Origin: Nematostella vectensis
Taxonomy: Eukaryota > Cnidaria > Anthozoa > Actiniaria > Edwardsiidae
Direction: 5' to 3'
DNA: 64,000 nt
Assembly: GCF_932526225.1 (NCBI RefSeq)
Contig: NC_064034.1
Coordinates: 2,342,001 to 2,406,000 of the forward strand
Under the pieces are notes generated by a model. That model did not search any database, had not been told where the DNA came from, and worked only from the letters and a program-made list of their open reading frames with translations. Made by a program: the position numbers and the translations under genes. Of this stretch, positions 63,501 to 64,000 are shown piece after piece (the first letter of the stretch is position 1; each line of letters opens with the position of its first letter).

Positions 63501-64000
63501 GTGGACTTAGCATTTGGATTCACTATTGTTTCGTTTCGATGAAAGAGTTAATTCAAGCTTATGTAAATCCTGTCGCAAGCAGCAATGTAGTAAAAGAGTT
63601 TACACGTGTGGTCGTCTGGGCTAGATAGGCGGTTATCACGAGCTTTGATTGATCTCGGAGTATAAGGTCCTTTTTATCGACGAGTGCCCATCCAAAACAC
63701 GTCAAATGGCAAGGAAGGCTGGCAACCGTCCAAAAACCAGATACAAAGATCCATAGAGCAGGTTGGATAATGAGGGCATGTGGCACCAGTTAATACGGAG
63801 TTTTAAATCGAAATATTTGCAAGGCCGTTTTTTTATCATAAAAACTTTTTAGCAGGATAATATAATAACTGGAGATCTTAGTTGGTCATCATTATTCTGG
63901 AAATGCTCTACAAGTAAATCGAGTTTATGTAATGTGCGTTTATGTCGTTTTGCACGTCCAATGTCTTCGCTTTGGGATTCAAAGGTTGCTTCTCGCTAGG
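57548..64000. other. Intergenic, no gene seen
   Basis: AT-rich DNA. ORFs reach at most 122 codons (63009-63377, minus) and show no recognisable domain, repeat or splice pattern. No tRNA, rRNA or transposon ends recognised. Confidence 0.4.

Overview
The window is animal nuclear DNA, most likely from a cnidarian and probably a sea anemone such as Nematostella (inferred from gene style, compact introns, minisatellite load and an intact Polinton). It holds host genes with introns, tandem repeats, small inverted-repeat elements, one 200-base assembly gap, and a complete 17.5 kb Polinton/Maverick element. There are no bacterial-type operons or CRISPR arrays.

Host part, left (1-26740). A minus-strand gene with many small exons (start near 16459, running off the left edge at 52) encodes a chain of cupredoxin-like beta-sandwich domains. 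Its introns hold four unrelated minisatellite arrays and several MITE-like elements. Head to head with it, a plus-strand nine-exon gene (17405-20913) encodes the mitochondrial S-adenosylmethionine carrier SLC25A26. A short minus-strand ORF (21480-21725) has a BH3 motif and a hydrophobic tail. A second BH3 ORF of almost the same length lies at 57305-57547. A minus-strand ORF at 25262-25855 has a PAK-type CRIB (Cdc42/Rac-binding) motif.

Polinton (26741-44257). It has AGTAGTAGGG...CCCTACTACT inverted termini, an AATAG(A) target duplication, long terminal inverted repeats packed with a short subterminal repeat, and the virion and replication genes expected of the group: protein-primed type PolB, retroviral-like integrase, double-jelly-roll major capsid, penton-like minor capsid and FtsK/HerA-type packaging ATPase. 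Accessory genes on its left arm are a TFIIB homologue, an ankyrin-repeat protein, a related short protein and an 18-residue-period zinc-binding repeat protein. Every gene has a TTTAAAGA-like motif at a set distance upstream of its ATG. The working idea is that the element carries its own TFIIB-like initiation factor plus a uniform cognate promoter, as large DNA viruses do. A second layer is a short GAGGGGCTAGCCCCTC-type palindrome scattered through leaders and inserted into coding sequences in two reading frames. No adenain-like protease was seen.

Host part, right (44258-64000). This is mostly gene-poor. It has a minisatellite (about 49.0 kb), a 2.7 kb inverted-repeat structure with a decayed LINE reverse-transcriptase fragment inside (49.3-52.05 kb), a possible membrane-protein ORF (54.8 kb) and the second BH3 gene (57.3 kb). 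I saw nothing identifiable in the last 6.4 kb.
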